Source of the DNA: Bacillus pseudomycoides
GTDB taxonomy: Bacteria > Bacillota > Bacilli > Bacillales > Bacillaceae_G
DNA: 49,556 bases
Assembly: GCF_002582035.1 (NCBI RefSeq)
Contig: NZ_NUQE01000043.1
Span: forward strand, 1-49,556
Reading direction: 5' to 3'
Part shown: in pieces, positions 15,159-23,437 of the stretch
Layout of the letters: each line of letters starts with the position of its first letter
Position numbering within the stretch: the first letter of the stretch is position 1
Position numbers and translations under genes: made by a program
The notes under the pieces: model-generated
The model's input: the letters and a program-made list of their open reading frames with translations, nothing else
Databases searched by the model: none
Told to the model about the DNA's origin: nothing

Positions 15159-16630
15159 AGAACCAAGATCAAGCACTTATTTTTGAAATGAGTAGAGAAG
15201 GACGCGTAGGATATAGCTTACCCCAATTAGATGTAGAAGAAGTAAAATTAGAAGATGTGTTTGAGAGCGAGTATATTCGTACTGAAGATGCAGAGCTTCC
15301 AGAAGTATCAGAGCTTGATATTATGCGTCATTACACAGCTCTTTCAAATCGTAACCACGGCGTTGATTCTGGATTTTATCCATTAGGATCCTGTACAATG
15401 AAGTACAATCCAAAAATCAATGAAAACGTGGCACGTTTCCCAGGCTTTGCACACATTCATCCACTTCAAGATGAAAAAACAGTGCAAGGTGCAATGGAAT
15501 TAATGTATGACTTACAAGAACATTTAATTGAAATTACAGGTATGGATACTGTTACACTTCAACCAGCAGCTGGTGCACATGGGGAATGGACAGGATTAAT
15601 GTTAATCCGTGCATACCATGAAGCAAACGGTGACTATAACCGTACAAAAGTTATCGTTCCTGACTCTGCACATGGAACAAACCCAGCATCTGCAACAGTA
15701 GCAGGTTTTGAAACAATTACAGTAAAATCCAATGAAAATGGTCTTGTTGACTTAGAAGATTTAAAACGTGTTGTGAACGAAGAAACAGCAGCACTTATGT
15801 TAACAAATCCAAATACACTTGGTTTATTTGAAGAAAACATTTTAGAAATGGCAGAAATCGTTCATAATGCAGGTGGTAAATTGTATTATGATGGTGCGAA
15901 CTTAAATGCAGTATTAAGTCAAGCACGTCCTGGAGATATGGGATTTGACGTTGTGCATTTAAACCTTCATAAAACATTTACAGGTCCGCACGGCGGCGGC
16001 GGCCCAGGTTCTGGCCCAGTAGGTGTGAAAGCTGATTTAATTCCGTTTTTACCAAAGCCAATTTTAGAGAAAACAGAAAATGGCTATCACTTTAACTACG
16101 ATTGTCCACAAGCAATTGGACGCGTGAAACCATTCTATGGAAACTTTGGTATCAACGTTCGTGCTTATACGTATATTCGTTCTATGGGGCCAGATGGACT
16201 TCGTGCAGTAACAGAATATGCAGTATTAAATGCTAACTATATGATGAGAAGATTAGCACCGTTCTATGATCTTCCATTTGACAGACATTGTAAGCATGAA
16301 TTTGTATTATCAGGTCGTCGTCAAAAGAAACTTGGTGTACGTACGCTTGATATTGCGAAACGTCTGCTTGATTTCGGCTACCATCCACCAACAATTTACT
16401 TCCCGTTAAACGTGGAAGAATGTATTATGATTGAGCCAACAGAAACAGAATCAAAAGAAACATTAGATGGCTTTATCGATAAGATGATTCAAATTGCAAA
16501 AGAAGCAGAAGAAAATCCAGAAGTTGTACAAGAAGCACCACATACAACGGTAATTAAACGTCTTGATGAAACAATGGCAGCACGTAAGCCGATTTTACGT
16601 TATCAAAAACCATCTATGGTACAAGTTTAA
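15155..16630 (+). CDS. gcvPB: GcvPB, glycine dehydrogenase subunit 2
   Basis: A 491-residue C-terminal half of the P protein. The PLP Schiff-base lysine is K273 in [19 protein letters not shown], a strongly conserved Gly-rich loop. It decarboxylates glycine and passes the aminomethyl group to lipoyl-H protein; the H-protein gene is not in the window. ATGA overlap with gcvPA gives coupled translation. A terminator follows. Confidence 0.97.
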   Translation: MKNQDQALIFEMSREGRVGYSLPQLDVEEVKLEDVFESEYIRTEDAELPEVSELDIMRHYTALSNRNHGVDSGFYPLGSCTMKYNPKINENVARFPGFAHIHPLQDEKTVQGAMELMYDLQEHLIEITGMDTVTLQPAAGAHGEWTGLMLIRAYHEANGDYNRTKVIVPDSAHGTNPASATVAGFETITVKSNENGLVDLEDLKRVVNEETAALMLTNPNTLGLFEENILEMAEIVHNAGGKLYYDGANLNAVLSQARPGDMGFDVVHLNLHKTFTGPHGGGGPGSGPVGVKADLIPFLPKPILEKTENGYHFNYDCPQAIGRVKPFYGNFGINVRAYTYIRSMGPDGLRAVTEYAVLNANYMMRRLAPFYDLPFDRHCKHEFVLSGRRQKKLGVRTLDIAKRLLDFGYHPPTIYFPLNVEECIMIEPTETESKETLDGFIDKMIQIAKEAEENPEVVQEAPHTTVIKRLDETMAARKPILRYQKPSMVQV

Positions 16631-16650
16631 TTATCAATAATAGGTTGGAA

Positions 16651-16680
16651 AGAGCTCGCTATATGCGAGTTCTTTTTATA
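16651..16680 (+). terminator. Terminator of the gcv operon
   Basis: AGAGCTCGC and GCGAGTTCT pair around a short ATAT loop with one G-T pair, followed by TTTTATAT. Confidence 0.75.
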
Positions 16681-16900
16681 TATTGCGAAGAAAGTATTAT
16701 TACCTAAAAAAGATGTTATAAAATTGCAGGTTTTATGTAAGATTGGAGAATTGTCATACTTTCTCAATATTTTTGTTGAAAAAGTCCCTTTGATAAAAGT
16801 GTGTATTTTTGTTAGAATTTTAATGAAATTAAAGTAAATGAGAAGCAAAAATGTCAATTTTTCATACATATGTGAAGAAATGAACAAGGGGATGAAAAAG

Positions 16901-17125
16901 ATGGGCTATAAGCGCTATAGGATGGTGTATCATTTAGAAAATGGTGAGATGATTAAGGATATTAAAGAATTTTATTACCAAGATACAGAGAAAATGTTAC
17001 AGAGAGTGAAACATCATGTATTAGATAATAAAAGTGTAACCGCAATCGATAGTAAAGGAACACTCATTCCAATTGCTTGTCATGATATTGTGAAAGTTGA
17101 GTTAGACCATTTACAGGAAAGTTAG
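16901..17125 (+). CDS. Hypothetical 74-residue protein
   Basis: A 74-residue protein (MGYKRYRMVYHLENGEMIKD ... DNKSVTAIDSKGTLIPIACHDIV) that looks like a small alpha/beta fold with no membrane segment. Three in-frame ATGs are possible; 16901 is chosen because AAGGGG (16886-16891) is nine bases upstream, whereas the starts at 16838 and 16892 are unplaced or too close. I do not recognise the family. No operon partner; the next gene is 60 bases downstream. Confidence 0.6.
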   Translation: MGYKRYRMVYHLENGEMIKDIKEFYYQDTEKMLQRVKHHVLDNKSVTAIDSKGTLIPIACHDIVKVELDHLQES

Positions 17126-17184
17126 TCTTGAGTCATAGGGGAGAATTCGTTACAATAAATGAGTAATTTAGAGAGGAGTTCGTT

Positions 17185-17376
17185 ATGGGTAGTAAAAGAC
17201 ATTTTTACATGTTTATTGTTGCTTTTTTACTTGTTACAGTATTAACTGTGTATTTAATTGTTGATAACAACTGGTACAATACAGTACATCCATTAGTTCT
17301 TATTTTTATGTATGTAGGGATTGCAGTTGTGAGCTTTGGGATGAGAGATGAGATGTTAAATCGCTTTGAGAAGTAA
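17185..17376 (+). CDS. Small two-helix membrane protein
   Basis: A 63-residue protein with two membrane segments, about residues 8-26 and 34-52, and a charged tail (MRDEMLNRFEK). GAGAGGAG lies eight bases before the ATG at 17185. No family recognised. It is followed at once by a strong terminator. Confidence 0.65.
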   Translation: MGSKRHFYMFIVAFLLVTVLTVYLIVDNNWYNTVHPLVLIFMYVGIAVVSFGMRDEMLNRFEK

Positions 17377-17386
17377 TACATATATG

Positions 17387-17418
17387 AAAGACCAACAGGG
17401 AAATGTTGGTCTTTTTTT
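17387..17418. terminator. Bidirectional terminator
   Basis: AAAGACCAACA (17387-17397) and TGTTGGTCTTT (17404-17414) pair perfectly around six bases and are followed by TTTT. It can serve the plus-strand membrane-protein gene and the minus-strand 52-residue ORF. Confidence 0.85.
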
Positions 17419-17575
17419 AATGCAATAAACTATGTACAACAAGTTTATAAACTGACACCATACTTGGTGAATAAACAGGAACGTTATACGTATGTAGTAC
17501 TGAACTAAAAAATACAACACATACAATAAAGACAAAAAATAGCAGTAAAATATGTTTATGTACAGAAGTTTGCAT
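17417..17575 (-). CDS. 52-residue single-span membrane or secreted protein
   Basis: An ORF beginning MQTSVHKHILLLFFVFIVCV and ending KLVVHSLLH. The hydrophobic stretch at residues 9-24 is a membrane segment or signal sequence; the rest is Tyr/Val/Ser-rich. AAGGAGC is seven bases before ATG 17575, which is strong support for translation. It ends in the arm of the preceding bidirectional terminator. I do not recognise it, and annotation pipelines could easily miss it. Confidence 0.6.
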   Translation of the reverse strand: MQTSVHKHILLLFFVFIVCVVFFSSVLHTYNVPVYSPSMVSVYKLVVHSLLH

Positions 17576-17635
17576 ATAATCAGCTCCTTTTTTCGTATTA
17601 TGTCCAAAGGAGGGAATTATATGAAAAATAGACAG

Positions 17636-17914
17636 TTACTTCTTGTTAGAAGAACTGTCTGTTGAAAAGACCTTATTCCAGAGTTTTGTGATACTCCAAA
17701 TGATGATAATTCCAATCGAAGCGATAATCGCCCAAGCAAAGGAAGCTACTTCAAGAGCCATGTTTGGAATAAAAGAGAGGATTGAAATTGCTTTATGGAA
17801 TAACCATTCTGCAATATGGAATAACCATTCTGCAATATGGAATATAGATTGTAATAAGAGTGCAATTGCAAGCATGATTCCTGTCATAATTTGTTTTCCT
17901 CTTTTTTTCCACAC
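17636..17914 (-). CDS. Two-helix membrane protein with a tandem 7-residue repeat
   Basis: A 92-residue protein with hydrophobic segments at about residues 10-25 and 50-75. Between them the segment FHIAEWLFHIAEWLFHK contains a perfect repeat of IAEWLFH, coming from a 21-base tandem duplication. Start GTG 17914 is chosen because GAGGTG sits six bases upstream; GTG 17923 is part of that site. The stop codon lies in a hairpin with AGACAGTT/AACTGTCT arms and a minus-strand T run. Family not recognised. Confidence 0.6.
   Translation of the reverse strand: MWKKRGKQIMTGIMLAIALLLQSIFHIAEWLFHIAEWLFHKAISILSFIPNMALEVASFAWAIIASIGIIIIWSITKLWNKVFSTDSSSNKK
17799..17840. repeat. 21-base perfect tandem duplication
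   Basis: AATAACCATTCTGCAATATGG occurs at 17799-17819 and again at 17820-17840 with no gap, keeping the reading frame and duplicating IAEWLFH in the membrane protein. The copies are identical, so the duplication is likely recent. Confidence 0.95.
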
Positions 17915-17927
17915 AGCATTCACCTCG

Positions 17928-18242
17928 TTAACTCATTAATTTTAACCCAACTGCACCGCATAAGATGCAGCTTAAGAAAGCAAGGCGGCGCCAATCAGCG
18001 GATTCGTGGAAAATGAGAATACCAATCAGTGCGCTTCCCGCAGTGCCGATTCCTGTCCAAATTGCGTAAGCCGTTCCCATTGGCAGTGTATCCATTGCGA
18101 GGGATAAGAAGAAGAAACTTACTGCAAAGTTGGCGATTAAAATAAGTTTTGGCATCCAGCCTTTTTTTTCATTGGCTATCTTCATAAAGATAACACCAGT
18201 GACTTCACAAATACCAGCAATAACTAAAAATACCCATGCCAT
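17928..18242 (-). CDS. ykkD: YkkD-like SMR efflux subunit
   Basis: A 104-residue small multidrug resistance protein with four membrane helices. The signature PMGTAYAIWTGIGTAGSALIG (about 56-76) and the Glu in AGICEVTGVIFM (E13) are typical of the family, where the Glu couples drug or guanidinium export to proton entry. Best recalled match is B. subtilis YkkD. GAAGGAGG lies eight bases before ATG 18242. It begins one base from the stop of ykkC, so the two subunits form an obligate pair. Confidence 0.88.
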   Translation of the reverse strand: MAWVFLVIAGICEVTGVIFMKIANEKKGWMPKLILIANFAVSFFFLSLAMDTLPMGTAYAIWTGIGTAGSALIGILIFHESADWRRLAFLSCILCGAVGLKLMS

Positions 18243-18243
18243 T

Positions 18244-18579
18244 TTATGCTGCCTCCTTCTGTTCTTGTTCACTTGTTACTCGTTTTAAACCAATAACACC
18301 TACGAAAATTAACCCGATAAATAAGATTTTTACAATTGAAAATGGCTCGCCAAAAATAAAAATTTCTGCTAGCACAATACCTCCAGCTCCGATTCCTGTG
18401 AAAACAGCATACACAGTCCCTACAGGGAGCTTTGCATAAGCTTTAAATAAAAGGAAAAAGCTTATAGCGATTGCAAGTACAACACCAATCCATTCTAGTG
18501 GTGTTGTGGCATGTTTTAAACCAATTACCCAAACAATTTCAATGATTCCTGCTATAACAACATAAATCCATTCCATCAT
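18244..18579 (-). CDS. ykkC: YkkC-like SMR efflux subunit
   Basis: A 111-residue four-helix SMR protein. IIEIVWVIGLKHATTPLEW contains the essential Glu, and LPVGTVYAVFTGIGAGG is the family signature. YkkC with YkkD exports guanidine-like compounds and cationic drugs in B. subtilis. AAGGAG is at good distance from ATGATG at 18579. In B. subtilis these genes follow a guanidine-I riboswitch; here only 65 bases separate it from a TetR gene, with an operator-like site instead, so control is probably by TetR. Confidence 0.88.
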   Translation of the reverse strand: MMEWIYVVIAGIIEIVWVIGLKHATTPLEWIGVVLAIAISFFLLFKAYAKLPVGTVYAVFTGIGAGGIVLAEIFIFGEPFSIVKILFIGLIFVGVIGLKRVTSEQEQKEAA

Positions 18580-18590
18580 TCATTCTCCTT

Positions 18591-18605
18591 CCTACCAGTC
18601 GTTAG
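18591..18605. promoter_or_regulatory. TetR operator-like site ahead of ykkC
   Basis: CCTACCAGTCGTTAG is shared in 13 of 15 positions with the site ahead of the TetR gene at 19233. The position just before the ykkC ribosome binding site suggests repression or autoregulation of the whole tetR-ykkC-ykkD unit. Confidence 0.6.
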
Positions 18606-18644
18606 GTTTAGGGCAAGAAAATGACGTATTGCGTGTGCAATCCG

Positions 18645-19226
18645 TCAGCTTGACAATCCGCGCCAAAATACTTTCCAAGATGCGTGTAATCGATTTTCAA
18701 AGGGTTGTATTCCAGCGAATAAAAATTCAACCATTAATCCGTCAGTTAAACACAAATAAGCTGCAACAGCTTCTGTTACTCCAATACTATAAAGTTCTTT
18801 CTTTTCTTGTGCCTGTTCAAATATAGGTACTAAAAGCTGTCCGATGCTTTCAATGTATGCATTTGCTTTTTCGACAATTTGCTCACGAAAGGCATCTGGT
18901 GGAAAAAACGAAGTGCGTAACCAAAACATTGTTTCAATACTTTCTTGAAAGCGATGGCCATAATCTTTAAGAAGATGAAATAAAAAGTCTCCAAAGGGAG
19001 TTTCTTCTGACTTCGTTACATACTGTTTAAAGAAGTCAAGATCTTTTTGTAAAGATTCTTCTAAGCAAATAAAATATAGCTCTTCTTTTCCTTTAAAGTG
19101 TGCATATATGGACGGTTTTTTAATTCCAACCTCTTGTGCAATGTTTGCTAGTGAAGTTCCTTCATAGCCATAGCGTGCAAAGTGTGAAAGTGCTACAGAT
19201 TTAATACGGTTTGCTGTCATGTTCAT
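18645..19226 (-). CDS. TetR/AcrR-family repressor of ykkCD
   Basis: A 193-residue one-component regulator. Residues about 5-50 form the TetR HTH (ALSHFARYGYEGTSLANIA, then GIKKPSIYAHFKGKEEL); the C-terminal helical part, ending FWRGLSS, is the ligand domain. It stands 65 bases upstream of ykkC on the same strand. A nearly identical 15-base site precedes both its own gene and ykkC, so it likely represses both and is released by a cationic drug or guanidinium. The ligand is not deducible. Confidence 0.88.
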   Translation of the reverse strand: MNMTANRIKSVALSHFARYGYEGTSLANIAQEVGIKKPSIYAHFKGKEELYFICLEESLQKDLDFFKQYVTKSEETPFGDFLFHLLKDYGHRFQESIETMFWLRTSFFPPDAFREQIVEKANAYIESIGQLLVPIFEQAQEKKELYSIGVTEAVAAYLCLTDGLMVEFLFAGIQPFENRLHASWKVFWRGLSS

Positions 19227-19232
19227 CCCCTA

Positions 19233-19247
19233 CCTACCGTTCGTTAG
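19233..19247. promoter_or_regulatory. TetR operator-like site ahead of the TetR gene
   Basis: CCTACCGTTCGTTAG. Its core CTACCG-TT-CGTTAG is an inverted repeat with one mismatch, the usual form of a TetR operator. The second copy is at 18591. Confidence 0.65.
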
Positions 19248-19330
19248 TTAAAGTGTACGATAAAAAAAATATATAGTCAAGAAGGACAATTATACAAAAT
19301 TGAACAGTGTAAGCTCCAATAGTAGGAGCT

Positions 19331-20308
19331 TTACACTGTTTCTCGTTCAATTAAACGAAACGGTAACTCTTCAGAAGTCCCTATAATCTGTTCCTGCTGT
19401 ACTTGTTCATAAAATAGTGAAAAAGCACGGTTCCCCATTGCTAGTCCAGGATGTTCAATGGTGGTTATTTCTAGTGCCTCAGAAATGGGATGATTGTCAA
19501 ATCCAAGAATTGTTAAATCTTCTGGTACTCGCAATCCTTGTTTTTTCGCTTCTGTTAATAAGCCAGCAGCCACTTGGTCGCTTGCAGCGAAAAGAGCGGT
19601 GGGACGATTTTTCATAGTTAATATATTTTTGATTACGTCTGCACCGTCTTGAATGCTGTAACATTGATAAAATAGCCAGTCTGTCTGTACGCGTTTTCCA
19701 GCTGCATGAAGCGCATCAAAGAATGCTTGCTCACGCTGTTTTGTACTCACACTTTTTTCGCGTGCTAAACAAAATCCAATGTGTTCGTGTCCGTTTTGCA
19801 ATAAATATTCTGTCCCAATATGGAAGCCGTCATAATGATTAACAAACACAGAAGATATAAGAGGATGTAGTAGTTTTTCGCACGAAATGATAGGAGCAAA
19901 CTTTGCATAAGGTTCAATTGCATCCCATGAGCTTGTTCGCGAACAAATAATCATTCCATCAAATTGTTTCATCTTCATCATTTCGAGGACACGTATTTCC
20001 TCAATGCTATCGTAGTTTGTTTGACAAAGATTAATGCGATATCCTGCCTCAAGCGCCTTGTTTCCAATTCCTTCAATAATCGTACTAAAGTACGGCAGAT
20101 TAATAAAAGGAAGCATAACACCAATCGTATATGTTTTTCCTTTTAGAAGATGAACTGCATTTACATTTTTGGCGTAATTCAATTCTTCAACAGCGTCTAG
20201 AACGCGTTTTCTTTTTTCTGCACTGACATATGGATGTTCATTTAAGACGCGTGAAACAGTCGTAATAGAGACCCCGGCCGTTTTCGCAATTTGTTTTATA
20301 TTTACCAT
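19331..20308 (-). CDS. LacI-family transcription regulator
   Basis: A 325-residue regulator. The N-terminal HTH is VNIKQIAKTAGVSITTVSRV, followed by hinge and a periplasmic-binding-protein-like sugar domain (YTIGVMLPFINLPYF, FAASDQVAAGLLTEA, LTILGFDNH). ATG 20308 has GAGGTG six bases upstream; the frame extends far upstream but without homology to the family. No sugar gene lies beside it, so its target is unknown. A 16-base palindrome upstream at 20373 is a candidate operator. Confidence 0.88.
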   Translation of the reverse strand: MVNIKQIAKTAGVSITTVSRVLNEHPYVSAEKRKRVLDAVEELNYAKNVNAVHLLKGKTYTIGVMLPFINLPYFSTIIEGIGNKALEAGYRINLCQTNYDSIEEIRVLEMMKMKQFDGMIICSRTSSWDAIEPYAKFAPIISCEKLLHPLISSVFVNHYDGFHIGTEYLLQNGHEHIGFCLAREKSVSTKQREQAFFDALHAAGKRVQTDWLFYQCYSIQDGADVIKNILTMKNRPTALFAASDQVAAGLLTEAKKQGLRVPEDLTILGFDNHPISEALEITTIEHPGLAMGNRAFSLFYEQVQQEQIIGTSEELPFRLIERETV

Positions 20309-20372
20309 ATGTTTCACCTCTATGTTCATTATACAGGAAAAGGATGAAGAAAATAGAGGTGAAACACTTGAC

Positions 20373-20388
20373 ATGAAAAGCTTTTCAT
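20373..20388. promoter_or_regulatory. 16-base palindrome, candidate LacI-family operator
   Basis: ATGAAAAGCTTTTCAT is a perfect palindrome overlapping the last base of a plus-strand TTGACA (20368-20373). With 17-base spacing the -10 would be TCTATT, four of six. It lies 65 bases upstream of the LacI gene and 210 bases before the lipoprotein gene, so it could serve both. The central AGCT differs from the usual central CG of LacI sites. Confidence 0.5.
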
Positions 20389-20598
20389 ACTCTATTTTGT
20401 TAATAATACTTTCCACTATTCGCGTAACAATTCTATTTGGCGTGAGAATAGGGAAAGTATTTTTGTCAAATTGTGTGAGATAAACGAGGAAAGTTTTCAA
20501 AGGTGGAACAGGAAGAAAAAGAGAATATGAATATAACATAAGAAAGCTTCAATTGTATCTTGATAGAAAAGAGAATGTTGAGAAAGGGCGGATACACA

Positions 20599-21159
20599 TT
20601 GAAAAAACGGATGCTATGTTTCGTATTTTCTAGTATGGCGCTAACTGCATGTTCTTTTCAGCAAACGATGGTCGAGGAAAAAAAATTTGCAGCAAGTTTA
20701 GAGGCAAGTGAAGATATAATGTCTGATCCAGTATCGGTACAAGCTGTAAAAAACGTTCTTCCGTTTTCATTTCAAACACCATCATATTTACCGTATGAGT
20801 CAAAAGATAACCCAAAAGCAGTAGTTCGAAAAATGGGAGATAAGCGAATTTCTCTTGATATTAAATATGAACGAAGTGAAAAAAGCATGAAAGATTATAT
20901 TGAATTAACAGTGGCCAACTTTTCGTATAATTTTCCTTTTATTGTAGAACAAAATCATTTTCAGGAGGAAGTAAAGCTGGCAAATGGTATAACAGCTTAT
21001 TTTAAAAGTAGTGATGGAGAAATGGATGGAGAAGATATTGCAACGCTCACTTGGAAAGAAGAGAAAGTAGAATACCAGTTGCTTTACCGAAATGTGCGGG
21101 ATCAAGATAGTGAAGATGTAAAGAAAAATTTAATGTATATCGCTAGTAAAATGGAATGA
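20599..21159 (+). CDS. Putative lipoprotein
   Basis: A 186-residue protein with a lipobox near residues 13-17 (MALTAC), so it is likely lipid-anchored at Cys17 after signal peptidase II cleavage and faces outside the membrane. The mature part has PFSFQTPSYLPYE and DIATLTWKEEKVEYQLLYR, which look like a DUF4367-type fold, though that is a weak match. TTG 20599 is used because GGGCGG is eight bases upstream; ATG 20611 is the alternative and ATG 20560 would add residues ahead of the signal peptide. Function unknown. Confidence 0.7.
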   Translation: MKKRMLCFVFSSMALTACSFQQTMVEEKKFAASLEASEDIMSDPVSVQAVKNVLPFSFQTPSYLPYESKDNPKAVVRKMGDKRISLDIKYERSEKSMKDYIELTVANFSYNFPFIVEQNHFQEEVKLANGITAYFKSSDGEMDGEDIATLTWKEEKVEYQLLYRNVRDQDSEDVKKNLMYIASKME

Positions 21160-21160
21160 A

Positions 21161-21195
21161 ATAGCTAGCTTGTGACAGACAAGCTAGCTATTTAT
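21161..21195. terminator. Strong bidirectional terminator
   Basis: ATAGCTAGCTTGT (21161-21173) and ACAAGCTAGCTAT (21179-21191) pair perfectly around GACAG. It separates the lipoprotein gene from the convergent yqhL. Confidence 0.85.
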
Positions 21196-21584
21196 CATGA
21201 ATTTTTCTTTTTCACTTTACCAGACCAAGTTTTAAAACCGCCTCGCAATTGATAAAATTCTTTGTAACCGTGCTTCTTTAAAAACTGTGCTGCGCGGCCT
21301 GTTCGGAAACCGTTTTGGCAATACAAATAAATCGGTTGATCAGGACGAAGTTCTTTGTGACGAAGACGTATTTGTGAGATCGGAATATTGCGCGCTCCTA
21401 AAATATGACCAGCATTATATTCGTCCGCTTCACGAACATCGATAAGTTGTGCTTTACGATATCCAGCGCGAAATTCTTCTTCTGAAAGTGTTTTAATTAA
21501 TTTTTTTTGATAGAAATACATCCATACAGAATAGCCGACGAATCCTACAATTATGGCTAGTAAAATAATAACATTTGTTGACAC
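21195..21584 (-). CDS. yqhL: YqhL, rhodanese-like protein
   Basis: A 129-residue membrane-anchored rhodanese. Residues 4-24 are a membrane helix, and the rest is one rhodanese domain with the Cys loop YLYCQNGFRTGRAA; the catalytic C89 would carry the persulfide. LIDVREADEYNAGHI is the usual second motif. It handles sulfur transfer, but partner and substrate are not known. The gene is followed by a strong terminator and is divergent from lipM. Confidence 0.88.
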   Translation of the reverse strand: MSTNVIILLAIIVGFVGYSVWMYFYQKKLIKTLSEEEFRAGYRKAQLIDVREADEYNAGHILGARNIPISQIRLRHKELRPDQPIYLYCQNGFRTGRAAQFLKKHGYKEFYQLRGGFKTWSGKVKKKNS

Positions 21585-21753
21585 GATTGTATCGCTCCCT
21601 TTTTTTCTTATCCTACTTTCAATATTATAATGCTCATATGTATTTATGCAACAAGTTCATTTTGTATTAGAAGAAATTTCGTATTCTTTCACAAATTTTG
21701 TCGAATTTGATAGACTAGAGAATGTGAGGAAAATTAGTTATATGAGGTGTGGG

Positions 21754-22590
21754 ATGGAAAAGGAAAAATGGTGTTATATAAATTCTGGTAAATGCTCTCC
21801 AGCGTTTAATATGGCGTTAGATGAATGTTTATTAAATTGGCAAAGTGAAAAGAAAATGCCGCCAACAATTCGTTTTTATGAGTGGGAAGTTCCGACGTTA
21901 ACAGTTGGGTATTTCCAACGAGCTTCAAAAGAAATTGATATGGATGAAGTGAATAGAAATGATTTTGGATTTGTACGCCGTCAAACGGGTGGACGGGGCG
22001 TTCTTCACGATAATGAATTGACATATAGTGTAATTGTATCTGAAGATCATCCAAGCATGCCTAAAACAGTGACAGAAGCATATCGCGTCATTTCACAAGG
22101 TTTGTTAGATGGATTTAAAGAACTAGGCTTAGAAGCATACTTTGCAGTGCCAAAAACAGCAGAGGAGCGCGATAATTTGAAAAATCCGCGTTCAGCAGTT
22201 TGTTTTGATGCTTCGTCATGGTATGAAATCGTTGTAGAAGGGCGCAAAATTGCTGGAAGTGCACAAACTCGTCAAAAGGGAGTTATTTTACAGCACGGTT
22301 CAATTCCGTTAGAAATTGATTTAGATACGCTGTATGATTTGTTTCTGTTTCCAAATGAACGTGTGAAAGAACGTATGAAAAAAATGTTCTCTTCAAAAGC
22401 AATCGCAATTAATGAATTAACAGATCGTACATTTACAATTCAACAACTTATCGATGCATTCCAGATTGGATTTGAAAAAGGGTTAGATGTGGAACTTGTT
22501 CCGTATCAGTTAACAGAAGAACAACTGCATGAAGTTGAAGCATTAGCAAAAGAAAAGTATGAGAGTGACGAATGGAATTATAAAAAGTAA
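21754..22590 (+). CDS. lipM: LipM, octanoyltransferase
   Basis: A 278-residue octanoyl-[acyl carrier protein]:protein transferase of the LplA/LipB superfamily. The catalytic Cys is C150 in [13 protein letters not shown], exactly where B. subtilis LipM has it. [18 protein letters not shown] is the lipoyl-binding Gly/Arg region. ATG 21754 has GAGGTG upstream, while the in-frame start at 21646 has none and would add 36 residues absent from the family. It lipoylates GcvH and the dehydrogenase E2 subunits through LipL, linking it to the gcv genes nearby. Confidence 0.94.
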   Translation: MEKEKWCYINSGKCSPAFNMALDECLLNWQSEKKMPPTIRFYEWEVPTLTVGYFQRASKEIDMDEVNRNDFGFVRRQTGGRGVLHDNELTYSVIVSEDHPSMPKTVTEAYRVISQGLLDGFKELGLEAYFAVPKTAEERDNLKNPRSAVCFDASSWYEIVVEGRKIAGSAQTRQKGVILQHGSIPLEIDLDTLYDLFLFPNERVKERMKKMFSSKAIAINELTDRTFTIQQLIDAFQIGFEKGLDVELVPYQLTEEQLHEVEALAKEKYESDEWNYKK

Positions 22591-22620
22591 GGAGATGGGT
22601 GACCCATCTCCTTATTTTTT
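22589..22620. terminator. Terminator after lipM
   Basis: AAGGAGATGGG (22589-22599) and CCCATCTCCTT (22603-22613) pair perfectly around TGA, followed by ATTTTTT. It lies between convergent lipM and the proline-rich gene. Confidence 0.88.
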
Positions 22621-23437
22621 ATAATAAGTTCAATACTTTTTCTACTCTAATGCCCTTTTGCTTTAATGAACGCAAGCGGTTTACAACATCCATAATTTCT
22701 GCATCAAATGCTACTGATATTCCTTGTTTTTGTAATTCATCTTTTAAATTTTCGATAGAATCGTCTACATCCATACCAAGTTCATAATCTTGACATACAT
22801 CCACAGCGTGTTTTACAAGACGAACATATTTTTCTTGTAATTCAGGGTTTGGTTGATTTGTTACAGGTTGCTTAACTGAAGATACTGGTTGCACTGGCGT
22901 TGACACAGTTACTTCTTTTTGTACAGGCGTTGGTGCAGCTTTGACTGCTGGCTCTGGACGCGCCGGCTTTGGAATTGGTGTTGGAGTAGGTGCAACATTG
23001 ACAACTGGTTTTGTTACAGGTGTCACTTCTTTTGCAGTTTCAACTACCGTTTCTTTCTTTGGAGTAGGTGTTTCGACAACAGATAATGTATTGTCTTCTA
23101 GTTCTGCCGTTTCTTCTTTCGTTTCTTTACTCCACATGACGCGTTCAATCTGCAGTGAAACATTGTTTTTGTTCATTGCGCTTAATGTCACTTTACCAAC
23201 TTCAGCATTGCCAGTAAAATCGACAATTTTATAAATAACGCTCTTGTTCCAATCTACTTTTCCGCTCAAAAATAATTCTTCGTTACATTTCGGCGTTAAG
23301 CCCTCGATTTTAATTTCTGCGTTTACACCGTTTTCACTATATACCATAATTAGCGAAGCATTTACATCTTCGTCTGCTAACATTAGTTCACGTACCATTT
23401 TGCCGGTGCGTACTTGCGTTTTCTTCTTAAGTGACAT
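22619..23437 (-). CDS. Hypothetical protein with Pro/Val/Thr-rich linker
   Basis: A 272-residue protein in three parts. Residues 1-105 form a globular domain (LKKKTQVRTGKMVREL ... ASLIMVYSENGVNAEIKIE). Residues about 120-200 are a low-complexity Pro/Thr/Val/Lys linker with repeated PTP and KP units. Residues about 205-272 are a helical domain ending VNRLRSLKQKGIRVEKVLNLL. No signal peptide or membrane helix, so probably cytoplasmic. ATG 23437 has GAGAGGGG upstream. I do not recognise a family; the linker suggests a two-domain adaptor. The 613 bases from here to mntR hold the small ORF below and little else. Confidence 0.65.
   Translation of the reverse strand: MSLKKKTQVRTGKMVRELMLADEDVNASLIMVYSENGVNAEIKIEGLTPKCNEELFLSGKVDWNKSVIYKIVDFTGNAEVGKVTLSAMNKNNVSLQIERVMWSKETKEETAELEDNTLSVVETPTPKKETVVETAKEVTPVTKPVVNVAPTPTPIPKPARPEPAVKAAPTPVQKEVTVSTPVQPVSSVKQPVTNQPNPELQEKYVRLVKHAVDVCQDYELGMDVDDSIENLKDELQKQGISVAFDAEIMDVVNRLRSLKQKGIRVEKVLNLL

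Noticed and set aside
17356-17607. 83-codon minus-strand ORF
   Set aside because: Overlaps a terminator and a better-supported 52-residue ORF in another frame.
17643-17939. Plus-strand ORF of 98 codons opposite the repeat-bearing membrane protein
   Set aside because: It has no ribosome binding site, and the minus-strand frame has GAGGTG, membrane helices and a terminator.
18580-18644. Guanidine-I (ykkC) riboswitch
   Set aside because: Only 65 bases lie between tetR and ykkC, too short for the motif, and an operator-like repeat is present instead.
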